Part shown: positions 44,929-53,454 of the stretch, piece after piece
How positions within the stretch are numbered: the stretch's first letter is position 1
Layout: every line of letters begins with the position of its first letter
Assembly (NCBI GenBank): GCA_003611805.1
Contig: RAYM01000021.1
Span: 1-55,205, forward strand
Direction of reading: 5' to 3'
Length of the DNA: 55,205 nucleotides
From: a bacterium 1xD42-87
Lineage (GTDB): Bacteria > Bacillota > Clostridia > Lachnospirales > Lachnospiraceae
Made by a program: the position numbers and the translations under genes
The notes under the pieces: generated by a model
What the model saw: only the letters and a program-made list of their open reading frames with translations
What the model was told of the DNA's origin: nothing
The model's database searches: none

Positions 44929-45870
44929 TTAAAGTCCCTCATAGTCGAAAGTGGGAATAAAACTTTCCAGACAGGTTTCTCCCTCCTGGATAAAGCCATT
45001 TTCAATGCCAATACGGATGGCGAAGTCAACGATTCGCTCATATTCTTCGTCGGATATCCGGCGGTTTAATGAGGGTATGCTGGAAACCTGTGAAAGCGGC
45101 GTATACTGATTCATAATACTGACATATATGTCATTTTTAAAGGCCTCATGGAGAAATCGTAGTATTCGGCGGCTGTCCTTGCCGCAGCCGGGTAAAAGCA
45201 GGTGGCGCACAATTACCCCTCGCAGCATCAGTGAATCCTCTCCATCCGCGAAAACGGGAGCGCCGACCTGTCGGACCATCTCGGCGATGGCAGCGGATGC
45301 TGTTTCAAAGTAATCCGGCGCGTTGGAATAGCTTTCGCTCAGAACGGGGTCAAAGTATTTCAGGTCGGGAAGATAAATGTCGACCAGTCCTTCCAGCTCG
45401 CGGAGTGTTTCCACCTTTTCATAGGCGGAAGAATTATAGACAACAGGGATGAAAAGTCCCTGTTTTTTTGCCGACTGTAATGCAATTATGATCTGAGGGA
45501 CAAAGTGGGAGGGCGTGACAAGGTTGACGTTGTGTGCACCCTTTTCCTGCAATTCCAGAAAAATATCGGATAGGCGGGATGCCGTGATGTCCTGACCAGT
45601 ATGCCCCTGCGCAATCTTGTGGTTCTGACAGTACACACAGCGGAGATTACAGCCGCTGAAAAAAACAGCGCCGGAACCGTTCCTGCCGGACAGGCAGGGC
45701 TCTTCCCAGAAATGGAGCGCCGCTCTTGCAGCCATAAGCCTTGCGGTCTGCCCACAGTAACCGGTTTCACTGGCGTTTCTGTTTACGTGGCATTCCCTCG
45801 GGCAGAGTGTGCAGTCCGACAATTCCTGCCACGTTTCGCTTTCGTAAAATGTCTGGTCGGTATTTTTCAT
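44929..45870 (-). CDS. Radical SAM protein related to pyruvate formate-lyase activating enzymes
   Basis: A 313-residue protein with the radical SAM motif CNLRCVYC preceded by GAVFFSGC, and an N-terminal Cys cluster (CTLCPRECHVNR ... GYCGQ), which could hold an additional iron-sulfur site. The partial TIM barrel follows (NVNLVTPSHFVPQI, LVDIYLPDLKYFD, GVIVRHLLLPGCGKDS, IMNQYTPLSQ). This matches the stand-alone PflA-like group of unknown substrate seen in many anaerobes. It is on the minus strand, converging with the unknown gene and downstream of the SRP RNA. The upstream site GGAAAACAGAA is weak. Confidence 0.85.
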   Translation of the reverse strand: MKNTDQTFYESETWQELSDCTLCPRECHVNRNASETGYCGQTARLMAARAALHFWEEPCLSGRNGSGAVFFSGCNLRCVYCQNHKIAQGHTGQDITASRLSDIFLELQEKGAHNVNLVTPSHFVPQIIIALQSAKKQGLFIPVVYNSSAYEKVETLRELEGLVDIYLPDLKYFDPVLSESYSNAPDYFETASAAIAEMVRQVGAPVFADGEDSLMLRGVIVRHLLLPGCGKDSRRILRFLHEAFKNDIYVSIMNQYTPLSQVSSIPSLNRRISDEEYERIVDFAIRIGIENGFIQEGETCLESFIPTFDYEGL

Positions 45871-45920
45871 TTCTGTTTTCCATAATAGTGAGTTTGCGGC
45901 AGAAATATGCCATGAAATTC

Positions 45921-46186
45921 AAAACCGTGCGCTTTATGTCGAATCGTAACCCATGTACGTTACCTTTACAGTTAACTCCGCCAGGCACCCTCACGGCACA
46001 TGAAAGGTTCCACTTAGTGCTGCTGTGTTCCCACCCTGACACGGTTCATGGATTCTCATTGCGTGAGACCCAAACTTCAACGCCACTTATAAAGGGCAGC
46101 TACGCAGGAGCAGACCCTCGATAAAGCATCACCCCCACTAGAGCGGATTGTGGGTACAGGGCACCGCTAACGCCCCGGCTGCACGG
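45921..46186 (-). ncRNA. ffs: Signal recognition particle RNA, large Bacillus type
   Basis: About 266 bases on the minus strand. The ends pair (5' CCGTGC at 46186, 3' GCACGG at 45925-45930, then TTTT). The Alu part has GGTGCCCTGTACC. The S-domain helix 8 has GTCAGG, a GTG-GGAA-CAC tetraloop stem and AGCAGC, which is the universal Ffh-binding core. The GTG/CAC pair replaces the usual TCC/GGA while keeping base pairing. It lies 3 bases after tRNA-Ser and is probably cotranscribed with it and matured by processing. Confidence 0.93.
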
Positions 46187-46189
46187 AAA

Positions 46190-46275
46190 CGGAGATGGAG
46201 GGATTCGAACCCTCGTGCCCCGGAGGGCTAACGCATTTCGAGTGCGCCCCGTTATGACCACTTCGATACATCTCC
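46190..46275 (-). tRNA. tRNA-Ser (anticodon CGA)
   Basis: An 86-base class II tRNA on the minus strand: acceptor GGAGATG/CATCTCC with discriminator G; anticodon stem GCGCA/TGCGT with loop CTCGAAA, so anticodon CGA; long variable arm; and T arm GGGTTCGAATCCC. CCA is not encoded. Its own promoter lies upstream and the SRP RNA follows. Confidence 0.95.
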
Positions 46276-46286
46276 GTACGAATAAG

Positions 46287-46315
46287 ATTATATGTTGAAA
46301 AGTAATCCTTGTCTA
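46287..46315 (-). promoter_or_regulatory. Promoter of the tRNA-Ser/SRP RNA unit
   Basis: On the minus strand: TAGACA (46310-46315), 17 bases, TATAAT (46287-46292). Initiation is expected near 46280, about 5 bases before the tRNA. Confidence 0.65.
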
Positions 46316-46456
46316 CAGTTTTTCCAAAAAACTTTTATGAAATCTTTTTTGTGTCCTGAATATGGTACGTGTGGTAAAATATAATGGTACAAAGAAAAAC
46401 CCAGAAAAAGCGCTTTCGCAGACGGAGCAGTCTGCGGCTCTCACATGGAGGACGGC

Positions 46457-46969
46457 ATGACGCAGGATGAAAAGTATATGAAGGAAGCCATAAAGCAGGC
46501 GAAGAAGGCTTATGCGCTCGGGGAGGTGCCGATCGGCTGTGTGATCGTATACCGGGACAAGATCATCGGCAGAGGGTATAACCGCCGTAACACAGACAGG
46601 AATACGCTGGCACATGCGGAGATTACGGCGATCAATAAAGCCAGCCGGGTAATGAAGGACTGGCGGCTTGAGGAGTGTACACTCTATGTGACACTGGAGC
46701 CATGCCAGATGTGCGCGGGAGCGATTGTACAGGCGAGGGTGACGGAGACGGTGATTGGAGCCATGAATCCGAAGGCGGGCTGCGGCGGTTCCATTTTAAA
46801 TATTCTGGAGATGCAGGAATTTAATCATCAGGTGATCGTGCGCCGGGGCGTTCTGGAGGAGGAATGCCAGTCGATTTTGAAGCGTTTTTTTCAGGAGCTG
46901 CGGGAGAGAAATAAAATAGAAAAGCAGCAGCGGAGGGAAAAGCAGGCGGATGTGAACAAAATACCTTGA
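46457..46969 (+). CDS. tadA: tRNA adenosine(34) deaminase TadA
   Basis: A 170-residue deaminase with the zinc site LAHAEI and PCQMCAGAI, and EVPIGCVIV at the front. It converts A34 to inosine in tRNA-Arg(ACG). The C-terminus carries a Lys/Arg/Gln-rich tail (about 155-170). The ATG at 46457 is preferred to 46445 because GGAGG lies 5 bases upstream. The order tRNA-Ser/SRP RNA, tadA, dnaX, ybaB, recR is the conserved Firmicutes arrangement, here with pfkA inserted. Confidence 0.94.
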   Translation: MTQDEKYMKEAIKQAKKAYALGEVPIGCVIVYRDKIIGRGYNRRNTDRNTLAHAEITAINKASRVMKDWRLEECTLYVTLEPCQMCAGAIVQARVTETVIGAMNPKAGCGGSILNILEMQEFNHQVIVRRGVLEEECQSILKRFFQELRERNKIEKQQRREKQADVNKIP

Positions 46970-46994
46970 CCGGGTTTTCCGCATTTACTATAAT
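46966..46994 (+). promoter_or_regulatory. Promoter of pfkA
   Basis: TTGACC (46966-46971), 17 bases, TATAAT (46989-46994). Its start overlaps the tadA stop region. The leader of about 100 bases begins with a tandem TTATCATAAG repeat (46993-47015). Confidence 0.65.
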
Positions 46995-47100
46995 TATCAT
47001 AAGAATTATCATAAGGCGGATGAGATTGTAGAATTACTGGATAAGATTGCAATGGCAAGGGATCAAAAATAAAAAAGTGGGAAGATAAGGAGGAAGCGTA

Positions 47101-48174
47101 ATGAAGAGAATTGGAATGTTGACCAGTGGTGGGGATTGCCAGGCGTTAAACGCCGCGATGAGAGGCGTGGTGAAGTGCCTTTCCTGCAGCAGTGAGGACG
47201 TGGAGATTTATGGTTTTCTGGATGGCTATAAGGGTATGATTTATGGGGATTTCCGAATTTTGACAGGGCACGATTTTGCGGGTATTCTGACGAAGGGCGG
47301 CACCATTCTCGGCAGCTCCAGAACCCCTTTTAAGCTGATGCGTGAGCCGGATGAAAACGGGCTTGATAAGGTCGAGGCGATGAAGCAGAATTACTATAAG
47401 CTGAAATTGGACTGCATGGTTATTCTGGGCGGTAACGGAACTCACAAGACAGCGAATATGCTCCGTGAGGAAGGACTCAATGTCATCACTCTGCCCAAGA
47501 CCATAGACAACGACCTCTGGGGAACGGATATGACTTTCGGCTTCCAGAGCGCGGTGAATATAGCTACAGACTGCATTGACTGTATTCATACCACAGCGTC
47601 GTCCCATGGGCGTATCTTTATCGTGGAAGTCATGGGACATAAGGTCGGCTGGCTTACGCTGAATGCCGGCATCGCAGGTGGTGCAGATATTATTCTGATT
47701 CCTGAGATTCCCTATGACATCGACAGCGTGATTAAGGCGATCAAAGCGCGCTCGCAGAGAGGCTCCCGTTTCACCATTATGGCTGTAGCGGAGGGTGCGA
47801 TCTCCAAGGAGGACGCGAAGCTTTCCAAGAAGGAATACAAGGAGAAGATGAAGGACTATCCGTACCCTTCGGTTTCCTATGAAATTGCGGATAAGATTAT
47901 GAAAAAGACAGGCATGGATGTGCGTGTTACGGTTCCGGGTCATACACAGCGCGGCGGAAGCCCCTGTCCTTATGACAGAGTGTTTGCCACCAGACTGGGC
48001 GCGGAGGCAGGCAAATTGATTTTGCAGGGTGAATACGGTTTCATGGTAGGTTATAAGAACAGGGAGATCGTGAGAGTGCCGCTTGAGGAAGTGGCAGGCA
48101 AGCTGAAAATGGTATCACCTGATGCCACCATTGTTCAGGAGGCGAAGATGGTGGGTATCAGTTTTGGAGATTAA
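47101..48174 (+). CDS. pfkA: 6-phosphofructokinase
   Basis: A 357-residue kinase of the PfkA superfamily: N-terminal LTSGGDCQALNAAMRG, phosphoryl-donor loop VILGGNGTHKTAN (G110-T114), catalytic PKTIDNDL, MGHKVGW and PGHTQRGGSP. It phosphorylates fructose 6-phosphate in glycolysis. Gly113 at the position that discriminates ATP from pyrophosphate enzymes favours ATP, but Asn112 replaces the usual Asp of GGDG, and QA replaces the PG of the first loop. A strong AAGGAGG precedes the ATG. It is placed between tadA and dnaX. Confidence 0.9.
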   Translation: MKRIGMLTSGGDCQALNAAMRGVVKCLSCSSEDVEIYGFLDGYKGMIYGDFRILTGHDFAGILTKGGTILGSSRTPFKLMREPDENGLDKVEAMKQNYYKLKLDCMVILGGNGTHKTANMLREEGLNVITLPKTIDNDLWGTDMTFGFQSAVNIATDCIDCIHTTASSHGRIFIVEVMGHKVGWLTLNAGIAGGADIILIPEIPYDIDSVIKAIKARSQRGSRFTIMAVAEGAISKEDAKLSKKEYKEKMKDYPYPSVSYEIADKIMKKTGMDVRVTVPGHTQRGGSPCPYDRVFATRLGAEAGKLILQGEYGFMVGYKNREIVRVPLEEVAGKLKMVSPDATIVQEAKMVGISFGD

Positions 48175-48179
48175 AATTT

Positions 48180-49739
48180 ATGTCGTACACAGCGCTGTAT
48201 CGTAAGTTCCGCCCGTGCCGGTTTGAGGACGTCAAGGGGCAGGAGCATATAGTTACCACCCTGCAGAATCAGATTAAGGCGGACCGCATTGGTCATGCGT
48301 ATCTCTTCTGCGGAACAAGGGGAACCGGAAAGACATCCATAGCGAAAATATTTGCGCGGGCGGTGAACTGCGAGAACCCCGTGGAGGGGAGTCCATGTGG
48401 GGAATGTGCGAGCTGTAAGGCGATTGCGGCGGGCGTCAGTATGAATGTGATTGAGATTGACGCCGCCTCCAACAATGGCGTTGACAATATCCGTGAGATT
48501 GTGGATGAGGTGTCCTATTCTCCGGCGGAGGGACGGTTTAAGGTTTATATCATTGACGAGGTGCATATGCTTTCCATAGGCGCTTTTAACGCACTGCTAA
48601 AGACGTTAGAAGAGCCGCCCTCCTATGTGATTTTTATTCTGGCGACCACCGAGGTGCATAAGATACCGATTACCATTCTCTCCCGTTGCCAGCGGTATGA
48701 CTTCCGCAGGATTTCGATTGAGACGATTGCGGAAAGACTGCGGGAGCTGATGGAAAAAGAGCAGGTGCAGGTGGAGGAGAAGGCGCTCCGCTATATTGCA
48801 AAGACTGCGGATGGCTCCATGCGTGACGCGCTGAGCCTGTTGGACCAGTGTATTGCATTTCATTTCGGGCAGGAACTGACTTATGATAAGGCGCTTGATG
48901 TTCTGGGTGCAGTGGACACGGAAGTATTCAGCAGACTTTTACGCCATGTGATCGGACGTGAGGTGAATGGCTGCATCGGGCTTCTGGAAGAGATTGTTAT
49001 GCAGGGCAGGGAACTATCTCAGTTTGTAACGGATTTTACATGGTATTTAAGGAATCTTCTTCTGCTACAGTCTTCGGATGACATTGAGGATATTATAGAC
49101 GTGTCCTCTGATAATCTGGTTCGCTTAAAGGAAGAGGCTGGGATGTTGGAAACGGAAACACTCATGCGCTATATCCGCATCTTTTCAGAGCTGTCGGGAC
49201 AGATTAAGTATGCGCCGCAGAAGAGAATTTTGATTGAGATTGCCCTTATTAAGCTTTGCAGACCTGATATGGAGCGGGATATCGGTTCCGTGGCGGAGCG
49301 GGTTAGAGTGATAGAGGAACAGTTGGAAAACGGCGTTGTGGCTGTGGCGGCAGCGGGAGCCGTGGAAAGTGTTTCGGCACCTGTTCCGGCAAAGGAACAC
49401 CCGCCACTGCCTAAGGCGATTTCGGAAGACGTGCAGGCGGCGGTGGAACGGTGGCAGGATATCGTGGCGGGTGCGGATATGCCCATGAAGCAGTATCTTA
49501 AAGAGGCACGTTTAAGCTTGGGCGGAGACAGTCAGCTGCTGGTGGTTGTGGAGGATGGTCTTGCCTCCGATTATTTTTTGCGGCAGGAAGGGCATAAAAA
49601 ACTGCTGGAGCAGATGCTGGCGGACATGACAGGCAGGGAGATTGACGTGACGGTACAGACGGTGCCGGACAGGGGAACTTTTGAGCAGAGCTATGTGGAT
49701 TTGTCACAGCTGATCCATATGGAAATAGAGGAAGAATAG
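48180..49739 (+). CDS. dnaX: DNA polymerase III subunit gamma/tau
   Basis: A 519-residue clamp loader subunit: N-terminal YRKFRPCRFEDVKGQEHI, Walker A GTRGTGKTS, zinc module C-x8-CGECASC, Walker B (YIIDEVHMLS), SRC motif (LSRCQRYDF) and a helical lid. The C-terminal part is shorter than E. coli tau and ends QLIHMEIEEE. It loads the sliding clamp and holds the replisome together. It starts 6 bases after pfkA, with GGAG upstream overlapping the end of pfkA. Confidence 0.96.
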   Translation: MSYTALYRKFRPCRFEDVKGQEHIVTTLQNQIKADRIGHAYLFCGTRGTGKTSIAKIFARAVNCENPVEGSPCGECASCKAIAAGVSMNVIEIDAASNNGVDNIREIVDEVSYSPAEGRFKVYIIDEVHMLSIGAFNALLKTLEEPPSYVIFILATTEVHKIPITILSRCQRYDFRRISIETIAERLRELMEKEQVQVEEKALRYIAKTADGSMRDALSLLDQCIAFHFGQELTYDKALDVLGAVDTEVFSRLLRHVIGREVNGCIGLLEEIVMQGRELSQFVTDFTWYLRNLLLLQSSDDIEDIIDVSSDNLVRLKEEAGMLETETLMRYIRIFSELSGQIKYAPQKRILIEIALIKLCRPDMERDIGSVAERVRVIEEQLENGVVAVAAAGAVESVSAPVPAKEHPPLPKAISEDVQAAVERWQDIVAGADMPMKQYLKEARLSLGGDSQLLVVVEDGLASDYFLRQEGHKKLLEQMLADMTGREIDVTVQTVPDRGTFEQSYVDLSQLIHMEIEEE

Positions 49740-49757
49740 GAAAGGAAAATAGAAAAA

Positions 49758-50111
49758 ATGGCGAAACGAGGCGGATTTCCGGGTGGTGGTATGCCCGGTA
49801 ATATGAATAATCTGATGAAGCAGGCGCAGAGGATGCAGCGTCAGATGGAGGAGAGCCAGAAAGAACTTGAAACAAAGGAGTTTACGGCTAAAGCGGGCGG
49901 CGGTGCGGTGGAAGTCACCGTGACGGGTAAGCGCGAGGTGACGAAGGTGAAGCTTTCCGAGGAGGTAGTGGACCCGGATGATATCGAAATGCTGGAGGAT
50001 CTGGTGATGGCGGCGGCAAATGAGGCGCTGCGCATGGCGGAGGAGGCAAATGCCGAGGCTATGAATAAAATGACCGGAGGGTTGGGATTAGGCGGAGGAC
50101 TGCCGTTCTAA
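49758..50111 (+). CDS. YbaB/EbfC nucleoid-associated protein
   Basis: A 117-residue protein with a Gly/Met-rich N-terminus (GGFPGGGMPGNM), the helix NNLMKQAQRMQRQMEE, the GGGAVEVTVTGKREVTKVKLS core strands and a Gly-rich C-terminus (TGGLGLGGGLPF). It forms DNA-binding dimers of tweezer shape and lies in the conserved dnaX-ybaB-recR cluster. Confidence 0.95.
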   Translation: MAKRGGFPGGGMPGNMNNLMKQAQRMQRQMEESQKELETKEFTAKAGGGAVEVTVTGKREVTKVKLSEEVVDPDDIEMLEDLVMAAANEALRMAEEANAEAMNKMTGGLGLGGGLPF

Positions 50112-50179
50112 ATGTCCACAAAGAAGGAATGGCATTATCATAAATGGGATGCCTGACGAAAGGTTGAGATTTTTCTGAC

Positions 50180-50776
50180 ATGGAACTTTACAGCGGACAT
50201 ATCAATAAACTGATAGAGGAGCTGGCGGGGCTGCCGGGGATTGGGCATAAGTCGGCACAGCGGCTCGCCTTTCACCTGATCAATATGCCGCAGTCGCGGG
50301 TGGAGCGGCTGGCGAAGACTATTGTTGAGGCGAAGGAAAACGTTCGTTACTGTCAGGAATGTTTTACCTTGACGGATAAAGAAATCTGCCCGGTCTGCGC
50401 AAATGTGAACAGGGATCACAGCGTCATAATGGTAGTGGAGAACACGAGAGATTTGGCTGCTTACGAAAAAACGGGAAAATATACGGGCGTTTATCATGTG
50501 CTGCATGGCGCGATATCTCCCATGTTGGGAATCGGACCGGGAGATATCAGATTGAAGGAGCTGATGAAGCGGCTGGAAGGTGATGTCACGGAGGTGATTA
50601 TTGCGACTAATTCCAGTTTGGAGGGCGAGACTACGGCGATGTACATCAGCAAACTGATTAAGCCTACGGGAATTAAGGTTACGAGAATAGCCAGCGGCGT
50701 ACCGGTGGGAGGCGATCTGGAATATATCGACGAAGTGACGCTTCTTCGGGCGCTGGAAGGCAGAGTGGAACTGTAA
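50180..50776 (+). CDS. recR: Recombination protein RecR
   Basis: A 198-residue protein: helix-hairpin-helix [20 protein letters not shown], the C4 zinc finger [16 protein letters not shown], Toprim domain [17 protein letters not shown] and [15 protein letters not shown], and the C-terminal [18 protein letters not shown]. It acts with RecF and RecO in loading RecA at gaps. It is the last gene of the dnaX cluster; the galM gene begins 90 bases later. Confidence 0.97.
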   Translation: MELYSGHINKLIEELAGLPGIGHKSAQRLAFHLINMPQSRVERLAKTIVEAKENVRYCQECFTLTDKEICPVCANVNRDHSVIMVVENTRDLAAYEKTGKYTGVYHVLHGAISPMLGIGPGDIRLKELMKRLEGDVTEVIIATNSSLEGETTAMYISKLIKPTGIKVTRIASGVPVGGDLEYIDEVTLLRALEGRVEL

Positions 50777-50865
50777 TATGTCAAATATGGAATCAAGGTA
50801 TCATTGGAAAATATGCAATAACCATGGCAGCTAAATTAGAGCAAAGACGAAGGAGGGTATGGGAA

Positions 50866-51906
50866 GTGGGGATCGTAAAAGAGAAGTTCGGAACAATGAA
50901 AACAGGGGAAGAGATTTGCCTGTATACATTGAAAAACAAGAACGGGTTGGAAGCAAAGATTACGAATATCGGTGCGGCGGTAGTAAGCCTTATGGTGCCG
51001 GATAAAAACGGGGATTTTGCGGATGTGGTTCTCGGGTTTGACAAGGGGGAGGACTATTTCTCTAATCCCAGTTTTTTTGGGGTGACTATAGGGCCGAATG
51101 CGAACCGTGTCGGCGGGGCAGCTTTTTCACTGAATGGGAAGGAGTATCATCTGCCTGTAAACGACGGACCGAACAATCTGCACAGTGACATGGACGGCGG
51201 CTATCATAAAGGGCTTTGGAAAGCGGAGGAAGACGGTGACAGTCTGAAGCTTACGATTGAGGGAAAAGATGGCGACCTGGGTTTCCCGGGGAATAAGAAG
51301 GTCACCATGATTTATACGCTTACGGATGACAATGAGTTAAAACTCAAATATCATGCGACTTCTGATATGGATACGCTCCTCAACCTGACGAATCATACGT
51401 ATTTTAATCTGGCGGGACATGATTCTGGCAGTATAGAAGGACAGTTTTTGCGGCTGCGTGCTTCTAATTTTACACCGGTGCTTCCAGGGGCAATTCCTAC
51501 GGGCGAGATTGCGCCTGTGGCGGGCACACCGTTGGACTTTACCGAAATGAAACAGATTGGCAGGGATATCGGTGCGGACAACGAGCAGCTGAAACTGGTG
51601 CTGGGCTATGACCATAACTTTGTGATCGATGGAGCAGATGGCACGATGCGGGAGGCTGCGGAGGCGGAGGATGCGAAGAGCGGGCGCAAAATGAAGGTGT
51701 TTACTACTCTGCCGGGCATGCAGTTCTATGCTGGAAACTGCATCGCCGAACAGGAGGGGAAAGGCGGTGTGCATTATGCGCCGCGAATGGGCTTCTGTCT
51801 GGAGACACATTATTTCCCTGACAACATTCATCATCCCAATTTCCCGCAGGCAGTATTTGGACCGGGGAAGGATTATGAATCGGAGACGATCTATCAGTTT
51901 TTATAA
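50866..51906 (+). CDS. galM: Aldose 1-epimerase (galactose mutarotase)
   Basis: About 346 residues. Visible motifs: NIGAAVVSLMVPDKNG, GPNANRVGGAAF, NDGPNNLHS, TNHTYFNLAGH (active-site His), GYDHNFVID, and GFCLETHYFPDNIHHPNFP with the catalytic Glu. It interconverts alpha and beta anomers of hexoses such as galactose. The GTG at 50866 is taken as start since AGGAGG lies 9 bases upstream and the fold begins just after; an ATG at 50824 would precede that site. A terminator follows at 51959. Confidence 0.92.
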   Translation: MGIVKEKFGTMKTGEEICLYTLKNKNGLEAKITNIGAAVVSLMVPDKNGDFADVVLGFDKGEDYFSNPSFFGVTIGPNANRVGGAAFSLNGKEYHLPVNDGPNNLHSDMDGGYHKGLWKAEEDGDSLKLTIEGKDGDLGFPGNKKVTMIYTLTDDNELKLKYHATSDMDTLLNLTNHTYFNLAGHDSGSIEGQFLRLRASNFTPVLPGAIPTGEIAPVAGTPLDFTEMKQIGRDIGADNEQLKLVLGYDHNFVIDGADGTMREAAEAEDAKSGRKMKVFTTLPGMQFYAGNCIAEQEGKGGVHYAPRMGFCLETHYFPDNIHHPNFPQAVFGPGKDYESETIYQFL

Positions 51907-51958
51907 TTGGGTATGCTGATTGGCTTCATTTACTGGTTATTGTATGATGTGGCAGCGG

Positions 51959-51992
51959 AATACCGTCGTGTATAAAACACGGCGGTATTTTT
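51959..51992 (+). terminator. Intrinsic terminator after galM
   Basis: AATACCGTCGTGT (51959-51971) pairs with ACACGGCGGTATT (51977-51989) with one G-T type pair, followed by TTTTTG. Confidence 0.85.
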
Positions 51993-52115
51993 GTTCGCAT
52001 AAGCAGAGTCGGAAAGCGCAACTTGTTATCCACCGCGCCTTGCGTCATATTTTGCAGAAAAATTATGGTATACTCCTCACAAAAGCAAAATATATAACAG
52101 GTGCAGGAGGAAGAG

Positions 52116-53237
52116 ATGGAATCCGGGTCGGCAGTTGTTGGGAGAGATGAAAGAAAGAAAAAGTATCATATTTATGTGGAGGAATATGTCCTGTCATATT
52201 TAAGGCGCGAGTCGGATTCGCTGGAATTGTCTGAGATCTATTTCTATGGGTCACGTCAGGAAAACGGCAGGAAACTTTATGTTTATGGGGCGGGGAGAGA
52301 TAAGCAGATTGAAGCGTTTGCAGGATACGAGCCGCTTTCAGAACTGGTGTGCCGCCTTACACAGGCAGGTCCTGTATTTCTCGTGAGGGAAAAGGATGGC
52401 GAATGCAGGGCAACTGGCTTTCAGGTATTTTATGATAATAATGAAGCGATGCAGAATTATCTGTTAGAGTGGACAGGCAGTACGGGCAAGAAGTGGACCG
52501 TGGAAGGAAGAGGCATGTCTGAAAAGCAGCCTGCGCCGCTGCTATTCCCGGAAGAAGAGAAGAAGCGCATGCCTCACGGCGCCATGTCTGTGCAGCTGTG
52601 CCTGATTCTTGTGGTGCTGGTAGCTATTGTAATCACTTCTACGGACAGTTATGACAAGATGGAGGAACTGAACCGTTCCGCAAGAGAGGTTTTCTTTGCT
52701 ATAGAAAATCAAGAGGCGGATGACCAAGAAGAGAATAAAGTTTACGGCGAAGCGGATATGGCAGGGGAGAAAGATATCGTAATAGAACGGTCGGCGGAAT
52801 CGTTTGAAGATACGGAGCAGGAAGAAAAGAAGATGGAGGAAACTGCGCAGACTTCGGATTCGGACAAACTGGCAGACTATCAGGCACAGGATACGGATAT
52901 GGAATCGGGGGATACAGGTATTGACGGGGCGAATGACTCCGGCAACGATTCCGGCGTGGAAGATATGGCAGCGGAAGAGGAAGGAATGTTGAAGTCTGTG
53001 CAGGAAACTTCTGATCAGGCGGATGCTCAGGAATCGACAGAGGAGCCCGAAGACGAAAATGAGGAAGCGCTTTCCAGAAGTATTACCAGGTATTATGAAG
53101 TGGAGCAGGGGGACACACTCTTTACAATCAGTCAGAAGATTTATGGGGATACCTCCCGGGTGGAAAAAATATGCGAAATGAACCAAATTTCCGATCCCGA
53201 TAAGATTCGGTCCGGGCAAAGAATAATCCTGCCGTAG
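52116..53237 (+). CDS. Membrane protein with C-terminal LysM domain
   Basis: A 373-residue protein. The N-terminal cytosolic domain (about 1-140) has KKYHIYVEEYVLSYL and an ELSEIYFYGS segment of unknown fold. One membrane helix (about 158-178, VQLCLILVVLVAIVI) is followed by a very acidic, low-complexity extracellular stretch (about 200-315, rich in E, D, S) and a LysM module (YYEVEQGDTLFTISQKIYG to RSGQRIILP), which would bind peptidoglycan. The ATG at 52116 has AGGAGG 6 bases upstream. It tethers the membrane to the wall; the role of the cytosolic part is unknown. Confidence 0.82.
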   Translation: MESGSAVVGRDERKKKYHIYVEEYVLSYLRRESDSLELSEIYFYGSRQENGRKLYVYGAGRDKQIEAFAGYEPLSELVCRLTQAGPVFLVREKDGECRATGFQVFYDNNEAMQNYLLEWTGSTGKKWTVEGRGMSEKQPAPLLFPEEEKKRMPHGAMSVQLCLILVVLVAIVITSTDSYDKMEELNRSAREVFFAIENQEADDQEENKVYGEADMAGEKDIVIERSAESFEDTEQEEKKMEETAQTSDSDKLADYQAQDTDMESGDTGIDGANDSGNDSGVEDMAAEEEGMLKSVQETSDQADAQESTEEPEDENEEALSRSITRYYEVEQGDTLFTISQKIYGDTSRVEKICEMNQISDPDKIRSGQRIILP

Positions 53238-53283
53238 AAAAGTAGTTAGGGCTGTGGTATAATGTACGCGTTGGCAATGAGCA

Positions 53284-53440
53284 GTGCGCAGACTGAAGAG
53301 AACGGAGAGGGGAGCTTGCTCACCGAAACGTTTATCCGAATGGATGCATAGGGCGAAGCCCGCGAGCGAGGAAAACCGAAGGTTTTTCGAGCGGCACTGC
53401 GGGGTGCATGGAATAAGGCACTGCGGCTGCAACCAGAATT
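53284..53440. repeat. Palindromic intergenic repeat-like element
   Basis: The 217-base gap before the DUF5711-like gene holds GGGC-GAA-GCCC (53351-53361), AAAACC-GAA-GGTTTT (53372-53386) and two copies of GGCACTGCGG (near 53393 and 53420). The reading frame through it is open but without family resemblance. It looks like a mobile or dispersed repeat of the same style as those at 28 kb and 29.6 kb. Confidence 0.6.
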
Positions 53441-53454
53441 TAAGGATACGACAG

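Noticed and set aside
49585..49610. A-rich run in dnaX as a programmed frameshift site for a short gamma form
   Set aside because: The run is near the 3' end, not phased as a slippery heptamer in the reading frame, and has no obvious stimulatory stem.
51920..52150. Small open frame of 76 codons between galM and the LysM gene
   Set aside because: It passes through the galM terminator stem and overlaps the LysM gene start; there is no ribosome site.
53284..53454. N-terminal extension of the DUF5711-like protein
   Set aside because: It lies over palindromic repeat DNA, gives a Cys/Arg/His-rich stretch unlike a signal or known domain, and a proper start with ribosome site exists at 53455.
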